A stretch of DNA of 64,000 bases from Coffea arabica. Its lineage: Eukaryota; Streptophyta; Magnoliopsida; Gentianales; Rubiaceae. The translations under genes and the position numbers were made by a program. The stretch's first letter is position 1. Every line of letters begins with the position of its first letter. Shown one piece after another: positions 1 through 11,060 of the stretch. The DNA is taken from assembly GCF_036785885.1 (NCBI RefSeq), contig NC_092323.1, positions 6,456,501-6,520,500 on the forward strand, given 5' to 3'. Under the pieces are notes generated by a model. The model was not told where the DNA came from. It saw nothing but the letters and a program-made list of their open reading frames with translations, and did no database searches.

Positions 1-444
1 GTTTCAACTTATTCAAAATATCAAAATTAAAAAGTGCACTTTGTGTTCATGAAGTTTTTTCTAAAGCATGTTAACATACACGTCTTTGAATTTTTTTTAG
101 CAATTGCCGTATGCTTTTATATACTATAATATATAAAATACTATAGTAATTTAAAATATAAATTCGTGCATAGTATTTTACTAATTTGACAAGTAAGGAA
201 AGCCACCCAAATGCATGCATAGTATTTTACTAATTTGACGAAAAAGAAAAGCTACCCAAAGGCATTAATGTGTTTCTGGAAAAGTATATATAGATGGTCG
301 AATTCAAAAGTAACATGTGGCCCAGCAATTCACAAGCTTCTCGAGAATTATCCAATTCTTCCTTCACTGCCATAAATTTTCACTCACCCCAACTCCCTCG
401 ACACACTTGGCTTTTATTTATCTTAGTTACTTGGCGGGGGCACG
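1..444. other. Intergenic spacer with a 49-bp tandem duplication
   Basis: No coding region is supported here. The stretch at 167-215 is repeated at 216-264 with a few differences; both copies start with TGCATAGTATTTTAC and end in a CCACCCAAA or CTACCCAAA block. The rest is AT-rich spacer. Confidence 0.6.
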
Positions 445-865
445 TAGGGGAGCAAACGAGCTGAACTGAGTCGAATTTTAACATAATCGAGTCGAGTCTC
501 AACCTAAGTTTATGAAGTTCGAGTTCAACGAACTCAAAATGTAAAGTTCGAACTCGACTCAAATTTGAGTATAGCTCGAGTTTAAAAAAATAAAAATAAT
601 TATTTTATTTTTAAATAATAAATAAAATAATTATTTTTCTTAATAAGTAATAAAATATTAGGGATATATATAATTTTATTATTAAAATAAAAAATATATA
701 TGTATATATATATATAATTGAGTTCGAGCCGACTCATGAGTTAACAAGTTTAATATTTTTAAACTCGAATTTGACTTGGTTAACTCAATATCGACTCGAA
801 CTCGATGTTCACGAACTCAAATCGAGTTCGGATTCGAGCTCGTTTACTAGCCGTTTGCAGCCTTA
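445..865. mobile_element. hAT-type MITE, 'CGAGCTCGAG' family, copy 1
   Basis: The 421-bp element has imperfect terminal inverted repeats (TAGGGGAGCAAACGAGC at the left; the right end reads TAAGGCTGCAAACGGC on the other strand). Near-palindromic GAGTTCGAACTC-like blocks flank an AT-rich core. It is bordered by GGGGCACG (437-444) and GGGGCATG (866-873), an 8-bp target duplication with one mismatch. Eight-base duplications are typical of hAT transposons. A second copy lies at 25695-26129 with a very similar AT core. It has no coding capacity, so it is a non-autonomous element. Confidence 0.8.
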
Positions 866-873
866 GGGGCATG

Positions 874-3800
874 CACTTGCTCTTGAATTCTTACTAGCTC
901 AGCTATTCAGAGCGACTCCTGATACAATTTTTTTGATTTCATATTAACTTTCAAAGACAGCTGATTTAAGGTTTGTTGCGGTTAGGAAAAAATTAGTATT
1001 ATATTTTTTAAAATTTTCCTCTCAACTGTCAAGTTGAATAAAGACGGCACAGTCGACCCGCCCCAGAAAGAAACTACTGAGACCGAAAAGTTTTGACAGA
1101 AAAAGATGCTGATTCTTGTTAGTAGTATACTAGTTAGTATTAAGTGGATCACATGGACACAGATTCTCATGTTATACACAATTGCGATGGCTAAATCTAA
1201 TGCAGCAGGGGGCCAATGAATAATCATTCTAGTCTGAGTTCCTCCTAAAGAACCAATGAGATTGAATAAGATTGATTTCACATGCATCCTATAAAATCTA
1301 CTACTATCATATTTCAGTCCAGGAAAAAAGCACATACTACTACTACTACTACTACTAGTCAATAATCATTGACCTTCTTGATGATTTGGATTTGTTTCTG
1401 AGGTCTTGACCCCCCCCCCCCCCCAATGGCGTGATCGATTCTGGTTTGCGCATTCATTTGCAAAAGTATCAGCCGCCTTCACCTTTCCAGTCACAGTAAT
1501 GAGTCTAATGACTCACTTCAGAGGTGTTAGCTTGCTTTTAAAGTGATACCTTAGTCTAGTATTTAAATTCCAAAAGTAATAATTGTTCTGCATTTCCAAA
1601 AGATAAAATAATATCATGATCAAAGCAAGCGAAAAAAAAGAAAAGAAAGAGAGAGAGAGAGAGAGAGAATATTTAATAAAGTTACAGACACGTTCGAACG
1701 TTTCATTGAAATCCAAAAGACCTTTTGGTAGGACAGGGAGACCAAATTCACTGATAAGTTGCTTAGTTTGGGGGAAATTGTAGAAATGCTTTATTGGGGG
1801 TTTCTTTAAAAGAATTAGGCGGTGAACCCCTTTTTTCTTTCCTTTGGAATTTAGAGAAGTAGTTAGCCTTTCTTTCTTCTTCTTCAATATTTTTATTTTA
1901 TTTTAAAATTTTCCCCCTTTTGGTGGTAGAAAAGCTTAAAGAAGTGGTCGGCCAATAAGAATAAGAAACAGAAGGCAGACAAAGAATTTGTTGAAAGGTG
2001 AGATGAATGAATGAATGAATCCAATATCCGTCTGGATTAGATTATATTCTCATAGATCAGAGGCAACAAGGAGGTCCTACGCAGCGTCAGATTTGTATGC
2101 ATGGATATGTCCTTGTTTGGAGTATATTCTTGGTTCATGTGATTATATCCCATCCGGTGAATGTAGCAACAATTACGCTTTCCCAGTTAGTAAAACTGAA
2201 GAAATCAATCTTATTTCTCATACCCTTTTGCTCTTGCCTATAGACTTTAACAGATTGCTACACAGCATCATGTTTTCCTTTTTGAAGAAGTGCATGTTTT
2301 ACCCAAAATGGTTCACTTATCAACGTTATGATGTTAGTTAAAAAACAAAAAAAACAACAACTCGTCGATGGTGGGAAGGCATGAAATAGAGCGGTGAAGT
2401 TAGATAGATGTCAATGCTTTAGGACTGAATTACGATTGATGCAAACAGACCTTCTTCCTTCATTATCCTCATTATATGGTAACCAACCAGAGGTAGAGAT
2501 TTTGCAGAATAATTTGATGCATGTATGTATACTTTACTACTAGGAGTAGTATTAAAATGCAAAGAGTGAATTTGAAGGACCACTTTCACTCACCATCATT
2601 TTATGCCAACGATGATGAAACAGTGAATTTCGTCCACCATACTTTCTGATCCAGCGAGGCCGCCGCCGCCGCCGCCGCAGCAGATTTAATGATCTTTTCC
2701 TAGCTCCAATTTGCCAAAACACACTTTCCCTCTCCCCCTCCCCCTCCCAAAAAAAAAATTTATGATGGGAAAGAAAATGTAAAGAAAAATTGAAAGGAAC
2801 CCCCGGCTTCCATTTGGCGGTTTTGCATTATCTGCTTATCATCATCCTCATTGGGCCAGAAAACCAAAAAACAAAACAAAAGTTTATGAAGCATGAAAAA
2901 CATATTTGTGAAAAGAAACTCCAAGGAGACTCTAGGCCCTGAAAATGAGAACTATTAACCTCACCTCACAGTCAATTGGCTAATGTTGACTTTGGACGTA
3001 TTTGTTTTGGCAGTGGTTCTTAACATATCATCAGGACCCATTCCGGGAGCCACAGGCATAAAGCTAAGTCGAGAGTCAATCTGTACAACAAAAACCCACG
3101 CTGGGCCAAAATAAAACTAGCCAGTACAAGAGAGCCCAGAACTTTCATTAGATTGGCTGCTTGGGCCTACCACATTCTGAGCCTCAGAAAATATGTTTCC
3201 AATCCTTCATTTCATTACCGTCAGAAATCTGCATGAAAGCAGCATGGTGTCCCGTCCCGTATGCTACGAATGGCAATACGCAGCTCTCGTTCCTCTCTCA
3301 AATTTTTCTTCATTTATGACTAGCTCCCAGCAATTCTTTTCTCTCAGAATTTCGTTGCCGTGATTTAAGTATGTGTGTAATGTGTCTTAGACTTGAATGA
3401 TGGTGCTCACTTTTACTGGTTCATGGACTGAAAAATTGTGCTTCGAACGTCAACCGCTTGTAGTAATGCCCCAGTGAAGCTAATTTGACAGCAGTACTTG
3501 TTACTGGTGGTTTTTAGGAAGTACAAATTATTAGAAAAATAAGAGAAACAAATATAAAGATGGCCCGCTTTCTTGATTTTAGGGATTCGTACATTTGTCA
3601 CAATGTGTCTGTGGCTTAAGCATGTCGTGATTTTCAGTCATTTTTTTTTTGTAAGTGAGCTCAAAATGTTGAGATCCATAAAAGGATTCTAGATTTTGTC
3701 AACAAATATCAAAGCACTTGTTAGAATTATTTATGAGTAGATTTTGCGGAAGCTATGAATTCAGTTCACGCTCCTGGTGTCCTCGGTGAAACGTGGATGA

Positions 3801-3952
3801 GCTTCGTGATCTTGAAATTCAACTACCATCATCATGACAACTTGGAGAAACTTTGTTGATTTCCTTGTGAGCTTTTACCTTTTCAACTCATTGACATTGG
3901 CTTTGTATATATGTGCAGATTACAAGATCAAAACGGTTTAATCGTCCTTGCG
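874..3952. other. Intergenic region with simple repeats
   Basis: No gene is supported in these 3.1 kb; the open frames lack family resemblance and codon bias. Simple sequence includes a C run at 1410-1424, a GA repeat at 1647-1668 and a GCC repeat at 2659-2679. The pyrimidine-rich stretch near 3280-3320 could be the leader of the small gene that follows, whose first coding exon is preceded by an acceptor-like TGCAG at 3914-3918. Confidence 0.5.
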
Positions 3953-4742
3953 ATGGACCCTAAAAACACAGGAGAGCTGCAAAGGTCGAATTTCCTCGTG
4001 TTAATAAAATGAGTGTGAGTTGCAAAATTATCCCAGTTGTGATTTTGGCCTACTTTCTGATTCTGCTTTGGTGCAGGCACTTGGAGAAGCAGAATGAGCT
4101 CCTTAGGGATGCCCATAGGTCAATGTTACATGAATTGCATAAACTTCAGGTCCTCTTTCTTAATCTTTCTGTGTTGTTTGTGCTTTTCTCTTTTATTTCT
4201 CCCCATGTGGTTTTGTGTTCTTTCTGATGGCTACATTTGAATTGTTATTCTTGAGAATGGCAACTGACTACAGGGTGAGAATTAGCTTCTAGAGAAGGCT
4301 CAATAGTCATATCTTATTCATTTCCAAAGTCATCTACTATAGATATATGGTCCATATAGTAGCATTTCTCATCAATGGTTCCCGAAAACTTTTAGTTCCA
4401 TATTTTTGGTTTATAGGTGGAGGAACAAACGCTAATGCGCAAATTCTACGAATTGTGGTCGGCTCAAGGTCCGAGTCATAAGGTATGTTTCAGCTGCCCT
4501 CAGATACTTGTACTAAAAATTTTTCATCAGAAGTGATGCAACTATATGGCTCCTGTAAAATACTGATCTTATATGGAGTATAACTCCACTTCTATGACTT
4601 GTCCGAATGGCATGTCATTCTCAGTATCAATTTTTTGTTTTAGTGTCAAGAATCTGTATTTGATTCTTCCATTTTGCAGAATGCAGAGGGAAATTTTGTG
4701 CAGAGTGACAAGGAGAATGGCCTTGCCAAAAAGCATCAATGA
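3953..4742 (+). CDS. Small uncharacterised helical/coiled-coil protein, 78 aa, four coding exons
   Basis: Exons at 3953-3984, 4077-4149, 4417-4482 and 4680-4742 join in phase through GT-AG introns (32+73+66+63 = 234 nt, 77 codons between ATG and TGA). The product starts MDPKNTGELQRHLEKQ, continues with the amphipathic stretch ELLRDAHRSMLHELHKLQ, then VEEQTLMRKFYELWSAQ, and ends in a charged tail GLAKKHQ. The middle has a heptad-like Leu/Met pattern, suggesting one helix or a short coiled coil. There is no signal peptide or membrane segment. The frame stays open upstream to the TGCAG acceptor at 3914-3918, so a leader exon is likely further upstream and the N-terminus could be longer. I do not recognise a named family. 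The four short exons meeting in phase are the main evidence that it is real. Confidence 0.6.
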
Positions 4743-5514
4743 GTGTAACCGCTGGCAAACAGGAATTTAGATTTCAACTCTCTGATTGGTTAACTAAACG
4801 TGTCTGTAAATGTAGTACATTGATTATCTTGAATTAATATGCAATTCACCTCGCCATCTTAATTCGAGCTTCTTTGTAACTCAACTATATTGATGCTTCC
4901 GGGGTTTTTTTTCAAATGCTTCCGTGACTGTCAAAGTTCAATTTATGTTTTGTGTTTATTGGATACAAAATGGAAACAAGTGTTGAGGATGATGTGCATG
5001 TTCGACAAAGTTGGCTGATCCGAAGCTATAATATACGAGTCTTTTCTGCTTAACATGCGCGGCGATGATATATTAATCTGGCGGCAAAATTCTCAATACC
5101 GCAATGGTTCTTCTTCCCACAAGTCAGTTAAACTGTTCAAATGATCTCTGATCCTCCTGCCATGAAATGTCCTAGAATGAAGTTTCTATGATGAAATATC
5201 CTAGAATGAAGTTGATAGCTTTCCTGTAAATTGCAAATTGTAACACACAAGACTTGAGAGCAGATTGCGTTCCTAGTGAAAATTTTTGTTCTCCTAGGAG
5301 TTCCTAGTGAGATTTTGTGTTATTTTTCCTTATTCCGTTGTTTAAATTTGAATTTACTTCAAATCTGATTGTCATATCTGAATTTATTTCAGATTTGAAT
5401 CTATGTCAACATATATTATAAGCTTTGTTGGAGTTTACAACTGTTGATTAATAGATTTGACGACTGCAACATGCACAGAGTGGGTTGCAACAATTTATTC
5501 TACGAGGAGATGAT

Positions 5515-5704
5515 TTTAAAACTGATGATACTTTTTAGATTTGTTCTTAATTTCTCAGATCTTTTGTATCTGTTAAATTACAGATTTACAATTTTAGTGC
5601 ATGTTTTCTTTAAAACTGATGATACTTTTTAGATTTGTTCTTAATTTCTCAGATCTTTTGTATCTGTTAAATTACAGATTTACAATTTTAGTGCATGTTT
5701 TCTT
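5515..5704. repeat. 94-bp tandem duplication (two copies)
   Basis: The unit starting TTAAAACTGATGATAC and ending GCATGTTTTCTT occurs twice with a period of 94 bp and essentially no differences over the aligned length. This implies a recent duplication. Confidence 0.9.
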
Positions 5705-5774
5705 TGCCATTAGTGTAACGATATATATCAATTGCATGTTTTCTTTGCCATTAGGGTAACGATATATATCAATC
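5693..5774. repeat. 41-bp tandem duplication overlapping the 94-bp repeat
   Basis: The unit beginning GCATGTTTTCTTTGCC is present at 5693-5733 and 5734-5774 with two differences. It starts inside the tail of the preceding 94-bp repeat, so two duplication events overlap. Confidence 0.9.
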
Positions 5775-6323
5775 GTGCTGGACGATTTTCAGCAATCCGT
5801 TACTGAAATATGTTTTGTTATAAAAAAAATGCCTGGAGCATCTAATTTAGCTTGACTTGTACGTAGTTTTGTTTCTTTTTTCCACCAAGAAACCGGAGAC
5901 CGAGAGATCCCCACAACTGGGGTTTGAAGGCTCAAATTCCAGCACCAAAGACCAATTGATAGTTCATTTGGATATAATTTGATTTTTCTTCCAAATATGC
6001 ACATAAGTGAATTTCGTGTATAACTCAGATTAGAAATAGGGCATTTAGGATTCTTAACGGAATACACAAAGGCGGTAAAGCAAGGAATATTTCTTAATTA
6101 CTACAAGGCTAGCATACAATCAAGCCTACATAAAAGGTGATAAAGAGCCTTGCTTTCGCCTTGGGTGCCCCCACATGACAAGAAAGAGGTAAGCAAAATT
6201 TCCACAGCCCACATTTTTCAGTACTAGAAAAAGACTACAACATAACGATTACCTTGATCCGAAATCTACATGGAACAAAACTCACTGAACCCAAGCAGTG
6301 TGCTTCCCCAACTTCTACAGATC

Positions 6324-7915
6324 TCACTGGGCAAGAATGAATCGGCAATGGCGATAGCCTGCAATATGCACTCGAGTATCAATTGCAATTCATGAATACT
6401 TTTTTTTTTTTTTTGTTTTTGGTAAAATAAAGATCTAGCAATTCGTGAATACTTGAGAAAGATTACAAAACATGGCGCAAAGAAAGTGGTACTAAATATT
6501 GTGTTGTGAGGAGTTTTAAACTGAGTATTATATGCGTCTTGCAAAGAAATGCATTTAACCTTAACAAGTTCAATAAAAGATTTGTACTCTTAGATTATCA
6601 GATACGAGTATACAAGGGGAAGATCCTTACTCGGGTCAGAGTCGATAAGCATAGCTGTTCCTCCAAATCCACAAGTCCCACCATTCTTCTTGGTTTTCTG
6701 CCAGTAACTATTGAAAGCATAAGAAGCATGAGCCGTAACAGTATTAGGATAATAACAACTCCCACGAGGCCTAATGGCTTCACAATCAGCACCTCCTTCA
6801 CCACAAGCATAGTCTAGAGCATCTTGCAATGTCTCTGGTGGCACACTCGGTTTTGCCACACACCAAAGCCCCCTCCTCACACTTGCCACTGGTGCAGCCA
6901 CTGCACCACTACCTCCACCACCAGATGGATTACAGGGAGGTAAATGAAGACCATAAGGAGGGTAGGCAGGATTAATCACTGGAGGAAGTTCAGGAGAAAC
7001 GGGGAAGGACAATGGTGGAGGCGAAACCTTTCCAGGCCATGGAGGAAGTGGGCTTTCGGCAGCATGTGATGGGGCAGAGGAACCCACAGGGGCAACGGCT
7101 GGGGCTAATGGGGATGGTCTTGCTGGGAATGGTTCTATAGTCTTTGTGTTATCAAGAATGAAGGTAAGCTTTCTGCCTGTGGGCTTTGGTTCTTTTGCCT
7201 CCTTGACTATAACATGGACTTTCTTTAGGTTGAAAAAGCCAAGATTTTCCATGGCCTCTAAGTGGGAGTCGAGCAAAATGTTGGCATTATCTGACAATGT
7301 GGGAAAGTGTGACGGTGGGTTCGCTAAATAAGGTGAGTTGATGTGTTGCAAGAAGCTTAGCAGGGGTTTAATATGTGTTTCTGCTATGTCAGACCTGAAT
7401 GTTCCCGCATTTGGGTGCATACAGCTGGAAGAGAAAGAAGCAGAGACTTTGATTTCTTGATGCAAACCCCACCTGGTAAGAGTGTAGTGGATGTTCTTTA
7501 ATGATGGCAAAATCAAAGTCAAGTATTCCTCTTGGCCTTTCTCGCAGAGGAGAGTGTGACCAACAACAATGGTGGTAATGTTAATGCCAGGGTAGTGAGC
7601 CAGAACATGTGCCCTGGTCCAACTTTCAGCCATGAGAATGCTGCTGGAAACCGCTTTGAGTTGCTCATTTGGCACCACAGCAGCTGTCTGAGATAAAGCC
7701 TCTCGACTCACCGGGATTGAGTGGTCATAGAGCTTTAATAGCTCAACTGATGATTCTTGACCTGATGCTGCAACGAAAATAAATTTTTTTTACATCTTCA
7801 ATATCGAGACATTCGGCACATTTATGTGATGTACTTGGATGGAAGATGACTGGTGCTTACCATATAGAGCAAAAGAGATGAAGAACAAGTAGAAAAGCCT
7901 CAGCATTTGGATCAT
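6324..7915 (-). CDS. Secreted X8 (CBM43) domain protein with degenerate GH17 beta-1,3-glucanase region
   Basis: Three exons on the minus strand (7861-7915, 6631-7767, 6324-6358) join in phase to 408 residues. Residues 1-20 are a signal peptide (hydrophobic LFYLFFISFALYA). Residues about 25-235 resemble part of the GH17 endo-1,3-beta-glucanase barrel: ELLKLYD, VPNEQLKAVSS, AHYPGINITTIVVG, LPSLKNIHYTL, KPLLSFL. The first barrel strand is absent. The family's acid/base motif VGNE reads VGHT near residue 88, and the VSESGWPS nucleophile region is replaced by VKEAKEPKPTG near 207, so catalysis is unlikely. A Pro-rich linker follows. Residues about 317-405 form an X8/CBM43 module with all six cysteines; the last one is encoded by the tiny final exon (DPSYRHCRFILAQ). 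X8 modules of known proteins bind callose-type glucans, often at plasmodesmata or the wall. A wall-binding role is inferred. Confidence 0.88.
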
Positions 7916-9701
7916 CTCTCAGCAAAAGAGAGTAGAATGTGCAACCAAAGAAGTGACTCCAGCTCCTGGAAGACCAAGAAGTAGGAAGCCTGCTTTCTCA
8001 GGCTCAAAGTTTTTTGGCCTACAAAGATCGAAGTAGAATAATAAAATATTATCATAACCACAATGAGATTTATTAATAGCTAATTTAATGTGGTCCTAAT
8101 TCTTAAAAGTGTGACCGGAGCAGTTACCTGCATAAAAGCACTGGAGGGTAGAACTTAAAATGAGAGTGTACCTTTGGAAGTGGAATCGGACTTAAAAAGA
8201 GTAACCAAAATTTTCAACCGCAGTATTCTCTCGATTGAAGATTGAAGAGAGAATCGGTACGAGGAGCAGCAGAAGATTTTTTAAGTAGCGTCGGAGGTGG
8301 CAAAAGGTGAGTCGTGGTGTGGAATACTGGGACAAGACCACATGCATTGGGCGTGGGAAGTGCATACCTTGATACGGTTCTAATCTGGGTAGCATCAAGC
8401 CAATGGATTGTTATTTCATTCTTGATTATTTGACCCCACCAATTGATTGCTAACATAACATTTGGTCCAATTATTACATTAAGGATTTAATTTCTGCACA
8501 GTCCTTGATATTTTTACAGACCATTTTACCTTTTCTTTTCTTCATTATTTTTCCGTCCGACTATAGAGTGATTTTAGTCTCGGAATCCAGCTGTCTGTTG
8601 TCCTTGGTAGCTGCGACTTGCGAACCAGTGGGGAGCATCAAATGATCACGAGGCCACAATGAACAAAGGGGTTAGAAAAGTCCAACCATTTCCCCCCGGC
8701 TCTTGGATGCTCAAATGGATAAACCGTTTGGGCCAAAACTGTGAATTGAAGAATTGGGTCCTCGGAAAGGGCATCAGTAAAGATGGGATGGGACTACTGA
8801 GCCAGTTGACAGCTAACCTCTCGTGGGCCCAAATGGACTTCTGTGCCAACCTGAGTGACATCTCTCAACATCCTGGACCCCTTTTTTTTTTGTAAAAAAG
8901 AAACAGCCTACAGAGAGCTTCCTGGTGCTATTTTTCAGATTCGGATCCTTTCGCAGTTGCGCTTGTACTAGCAGAGCAGTTGATTTAAAATTCAAAAAGC
9001 TCCGACGGAAAAAACCACACTTCACCAACTGTGGATCCGTGTACTTGCGCTCCTGAATGAGCGCTACAACCAAATTGATTTATGCGTTTCAAACCTTTTT
9101 TTTTTTTTTTGGCACAGGAACAGAGAGAAAATTCAGAAATGTTGGGTGGTCATCAGTTTTTTTCAATGGAGTAAGTGTGGAATGCGTGTTTGGTGAGTAG
9201 AATGTAGGAAGAAACATGAAATCGTTGTTGAAACTTGAAAGGTGATATAATTGATTCCATTCCATTCCATCCCATGCACAGGTTTTGTGACTGGGGAAGT
9301 TCTCCAGGCTTTGCATAAAATGCGGTAACGAGTCCTGGGACGATACTGATTGAATCCTGAGAAGAAGCAATTGCCAAAGGCGTGTTTGCCGTGCGAGTTG
9401 GAACTGCCCTTTCTTTTTCCCTGGAATTATTCTAATTTGTACAAAGGGGATTCAAAGGTTTCGTATTGTCCACTCCAGGACAAAACACATCCTAGTAGTA
9501 ACCTCGCTTTTACCGTTTTTTTCAATCTCATCTTTTGCTGCATCCAGATCCCAGAGCACATAACTTTTCCTCTTTAATTTCTGTAGGGCTATGTTGTTAC
9601 GTTTCGAATGGTCTCTGAACAAAAAGTAACTTATCACTTATTTTTTGAAATAAGTTTTACCCAAAAAATTCAGCGCCACTTAATTAAATCAGATGTTTAA
9701 T
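7916..9701. other. Intergenic region, nothing coding recognised
   Basis: This is the promoter side of the X8 gene (minus strand), followed by spacer. Several open frames of 60-90 codons occur on both strands between 8190 and 9640, but they overlap each other and contain poly-Phe or poly-Lys runs from T/A tracts. None resembles a protein family. Poly-T tracts lie at 8882-8892 and about 9092-9110. Confidence 0.5.
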
Positions 9702-9710
9702 TTTTTATTA

Positions 9711-10008
9711 GGGTTAAAATGAAAAAACCCCCTGTGGTATACCTAATGCACAGAAAAACCCCCCGTGGTTTCAAAACATAAAAAACGACATCTCATTTTT
9801 TGAACTAAATTATAAATTAACAAAATTCGTTAAACTTAACGAAAATGACGATTTTGGCAGTTAAACTTACCGGATTCCGTTAAATTTACCGGATTCTATT
9901 AGTTTACAATTTAGTTCAAAATATGAGGTATTATTTTGTATGTTTTGAAACCACGGGGAGCTTTTCTGTGCATTAGGTGTATCACAGGAGACTTTTTTGT
10001 TATTAATC
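9711..10008. mobile_element. Mutator-like foldback MITE, copy 1
   Basis: A 298-bp element whose two halves are inverted repeats: GTGGTATACCTAATGCACAG at the left matches CTGTGCATTAGGTGTATCAC at the right, and both halves hold a CCACGG block next to a TTTGAAAC/GTTTCAAAA block. It is flanked by TTTTTATTA (9702-9710) and ATTTTATTA (10009-10017), a 9-bp duplication with one mismatch, as made by Mutator-type transposases. The same family recurs at 59038-59399. No coding capacity. Confidence 0.85.
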
Positions 10009-10017
10009 ATTTTATTA

Positions 10018-11060
10018 TCAAACGCGCCTAACCATGTTAAGATTTGAATTCACTAGATTTAAGTATTGAATGTGGTCATCAAGCAGGGCCTAATATTTGT
10101 TACGGATGATGAAGGCAAGTACAGTCCTATGCTCAAAGCCAGCCGATTCTTAGTGCAGATCAAACAGAAAAGGTAATCGAGCACGAGCAGCAGCTATTTT
10201 GCATCTGCCTGCCGTGGATGATTATATACGCTGCTGAAGCAAAGTAGATGCTTGACGTGCAGGACGATAATGGAATTTTCATCACTATTCCAGTATGCTA
10301 TCCTTAACAAGCTCAATAAACTTTAAGGAGAAAAACACGGATTATATTAGTACCTCAAAAAGTAGCAAGTAGTATTTGTTACGATTTCCAAATAAAGTAG
10401 AAAAAGAACGGCAGTGACAACTGACAAATAAATTATAAAAACTTCAAAAAAGGAATTAAGAGCAATACAGGAATTTTAATTACTAACTTCTCCTACACCA
10501 CTGTTGTCAAGTGCCTCCTTGACCTCGTAATACAAAATCCTGTGCGACAGTAGTTTTGTTTCAATTGCATATCATTAGCTTTGGTGGTGCAGGGGGGACA
10601 AATTAACATGCTGCTGCATCTTCAACCCTCTATTGGAGTGCTTTAAGAATTTAAGATACAAGAGCACTACAGGTTAAGATAAATCTATGGTGGGAGTACA
10701 GAAAGAACATTTGTCGCATAATAACAGTAGTGTATGAACTCAGGATGAAAGTTGCCCACAAAGGCATTCATTCATAAAGTAAAAGCACACTTGTTTTCCC
10801 CTTTTCCGCAACGTTCCACTTGTCTCGTTGCACCTGAAGCAAAGAACATCAGTAAAAATACAGTATCGTGTCTGATATACTTTGTTACTAACAGCGTTGT
10901 GGCCCTTGTGGGAAATCCGGAGACTGGATCCTAAGCTCTGGGAACATCATTTATTTAAGGTTCTTTAATGGTTAAACAAGGCCTTAATGGCGCAACGGTA
11001 TAAGACAAAGAAGAAAAAGGGCTCTAACTTAAGAAAATTGACGTAAGAAAAGTCTAAAGC
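10018..11060. other. Intergenic region, nothing recognised
   Basis: AT-rich spacer without convincing open frames, RNA genes or clear repeats. A short open frame near 10752-10934 has no recognisable features. Confidence 0.5.

Larger units (their letters stand above)
4743..6323. other. Intergenic region with nested tandem duplications
   Basis: No gene is supported. The region holds an almost exact 94-bp tandem duplication (about 5515-5704) that runs into a 41-bp tandem duplication (5693-5774). A shorter diverged repeat of about 30 bp containing CCTAGAATGAAGTT lies at 5160-5212. The 3' end of the X8 gene (minus strand) probably has its untranslated region around 6060-6320. Confidence 0.6.

Noticed and set aside
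2015-2341. 108-codon plus-strand open frame
   Set aside because: No recognisable domain and no sign of purposeful codon use; it lies alone in AT-rich spacer.
5515-5774. Possible CRISPR-like or satellite array
   Set aside because: Only two copies of each unit and no spacer pattern; a simple tandem duplication in a plant genome.
8659-9370. Cluster of overlapping 70-90-codon frames on both strands
   Set aside because: They overlap each other, end in homopolymer-encoded runs and resemble no family.
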